A DNA stretch of 64,000 nt from Rhipidocladum racemiflorum (lineage: Eukaryota; Streptophyta; Magnoliopsida; Poales; Poaceae), in NCBI GenBank assembly GCA_036346355.1, contig CM070571.1, positions 50,240,293 through 50,304,292 on the forward strand, given 5' to 3'. The notes beneath the pieces are model-generated. The model worked only from the letters and a program-made list of their open reading frames with translations. It was not told the origin of the DNA and did not search any database. Shown piece after piece: positions 63,201 through 64,000 of the stretch; the first letter of the stretch is position 1, and every line of letters starts with the position of its first letter. Both the position numbers and the translations under genes were made by a program.

Positions 63201-64000
63201 CCTCGTCTGCCTGACGCCTTACCTTCTCAGCCTTTTGGCCGAAGCCTCCCAGGCTCCCTCGGTTTCTTCTCCTTGCCCCAAATCGCCACCTCTGCTTCTC
63301 CTCATGGCCGAACCCTAGCTCATCCTCTCCCTCCCCTACTGGCTGCGCAAGAACAGATACTACTCGATCTCGGTTTCGTTTTATCTATTTTTACCAGTTG
63401 CTTCTACCTTTGATTGGTAAATCGATTTGGTTCGTTCTATGGACAGATAAGTACAGATGCTACTCTCTTGATCCTTATTTGGTTCTTGCACATTTTACTT
63501 GTTGCTATATTTTTGGATTTGCAATTTGGTCAGTGATGCTTGCTCTAGAGGGACGGCTAGGCAAAGGTCTAAGCAACCCTAGAGTATCTTTGAGACTAAA
63601 ACCGAATCGATCTACCTAGGTTGCACGCAAAAGAGTAGTGCTCTTGCTACTACTTGGATGGTTAGGAAATGGGGTGCACCTTGTGGTTCGATTGGGTTTG
63701 GATCTGTAGAATGGAAGAGGATGCAGCCGGTTCGGTTCTTGGGGATCTCCTTGCTCCTTGTTCGGTTCACTTGATCTTGGAGCTCTCCCTGTTGTGGTTC
63801 AGTGCATCTTGAGGATGTCGGCCCGGCGCTTGTGGATCTTCTCCCTCGGCTTCAACTCCCCTTACGGCTTCTTGTTCCTTCTTGCCCGTGCTCTGGCGCT
63901 CTGGGCCAGTGGGAGTGTGAGGTGTTTGTGCTCTTGGTTGGTGAGGCCGAAGTGAAGGAAGGAAGGCTTTGCTTGCTCTCTGTGCTTTGGAGTGAGGGAA
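63201..64000. other. No gene recognised at the right edge
   Basis: GC-balanced sequence with a C-rich leader-like part (63210-63350) and short frames on the plus strand (63398-63619 and 63758-63955). It could be the promoter, first exon and intron of a gene that continues beyond the window, or a retrotransposon leader. No motif supports a choice. Confidence 0.35.

Noticed and set aside
1..64000. tRNA or rRNA genes
   Set aside because: No cloverleaf-type or conserved rRNA stretch was recognised; the TGGTATCAGA sites are primer-binding sites, not tRNA genes.

Overview
The window looks like transposon-rich nuclear DNA of a grass (Poaceae), possibly Oryza or a close relative. The grounds are Retrofit-type Ty1/copia polyproteins, Mutator-like (MULE), CACTA and hAT elements with grass-style ends, GC-rich first exons, AT-rich introns with GT-AG borders, and monocot-like fragments of known plant genes. 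The species call is inference. I see no intact cellular gene: every host-like gene here is a fragment or carries lesions. No tRNA gene, rRNA gene, CRISPR array or bacterial operon was seen. || Layout. 0.3-7.2 kb: a decayed MULE whose transposase (MuDR DNA-binding region, DDE region, SWIM zinc finger) is followed by a plant-mobile-domain region, a proline-rich low-complexity stretch and a ~185-bp tandem array with a partial inverted copy. 7.2-10.5 kb: small repeats and unidentified, heavily mutated coding-like sequence. 10.5-15.5 kb and 29.6-34.7 kb: two same-strand copies of one ~5-kb segment carrying the same two hAT elements and the 5' exons of one membrane-protein gene. Copy A is followed by the 3' exons of that gene (16.5-18.9 kb). 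Copy B is followed by middle exons (36.4 kb and 41.4-41.8 kb), interrupted by a broken PTPMT-type phosphatase gene (37.1-38.7 kb). 19.3-21.4 kb: a fold-back element and AT-rich MITE-like elements. 21.9-25.5 kb: remains of a Ty3/gypsy element with a ~1.4-kb copia-type solo LTR nested in its polyprotein. 26.4-28.1 kb: a second MULE transposase fragment interrupted by organelle-like DNA that contains group II intron domains V and VI. 28.1-29.6 kb: AT-rich DNA. 42.3-43.6 kb: short elements and solo-LTR-like relics. 44.0-54.5 kb: a decayed Ty1/copia element with three nested insertions: a complete 4,557-bp CACTA element with CGG target duplication carrying asparaginyl-tRNA synthetase exons, a hAT-like element built from ACCCGACCCG-type repeats, and a hAT deletion derivative inside its 3' LTR. 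54.5-56.5 kb: the 5' half of a Retrofit-like copia element, cut by a third copia element (56.5-61.4 kb). 61.4-64.0 kb: probable LTR-type or regulatory DNA with no recognisable gene. || How it fits together. The window is a stack of nested insertions, and the target-site duplications give an order of events. The hAT elements in the 5-kb segment predate its duplication. The CACTA element entered an existing copia gag gene. The short hAT entered a copia LTR. Three separate host-gene fragments (membrane protein, phosphatase, aminoacyl-tRNA synthetase) lie inside or next to mobile DNA, one of them clearly carried by a complete CACTA transposon.
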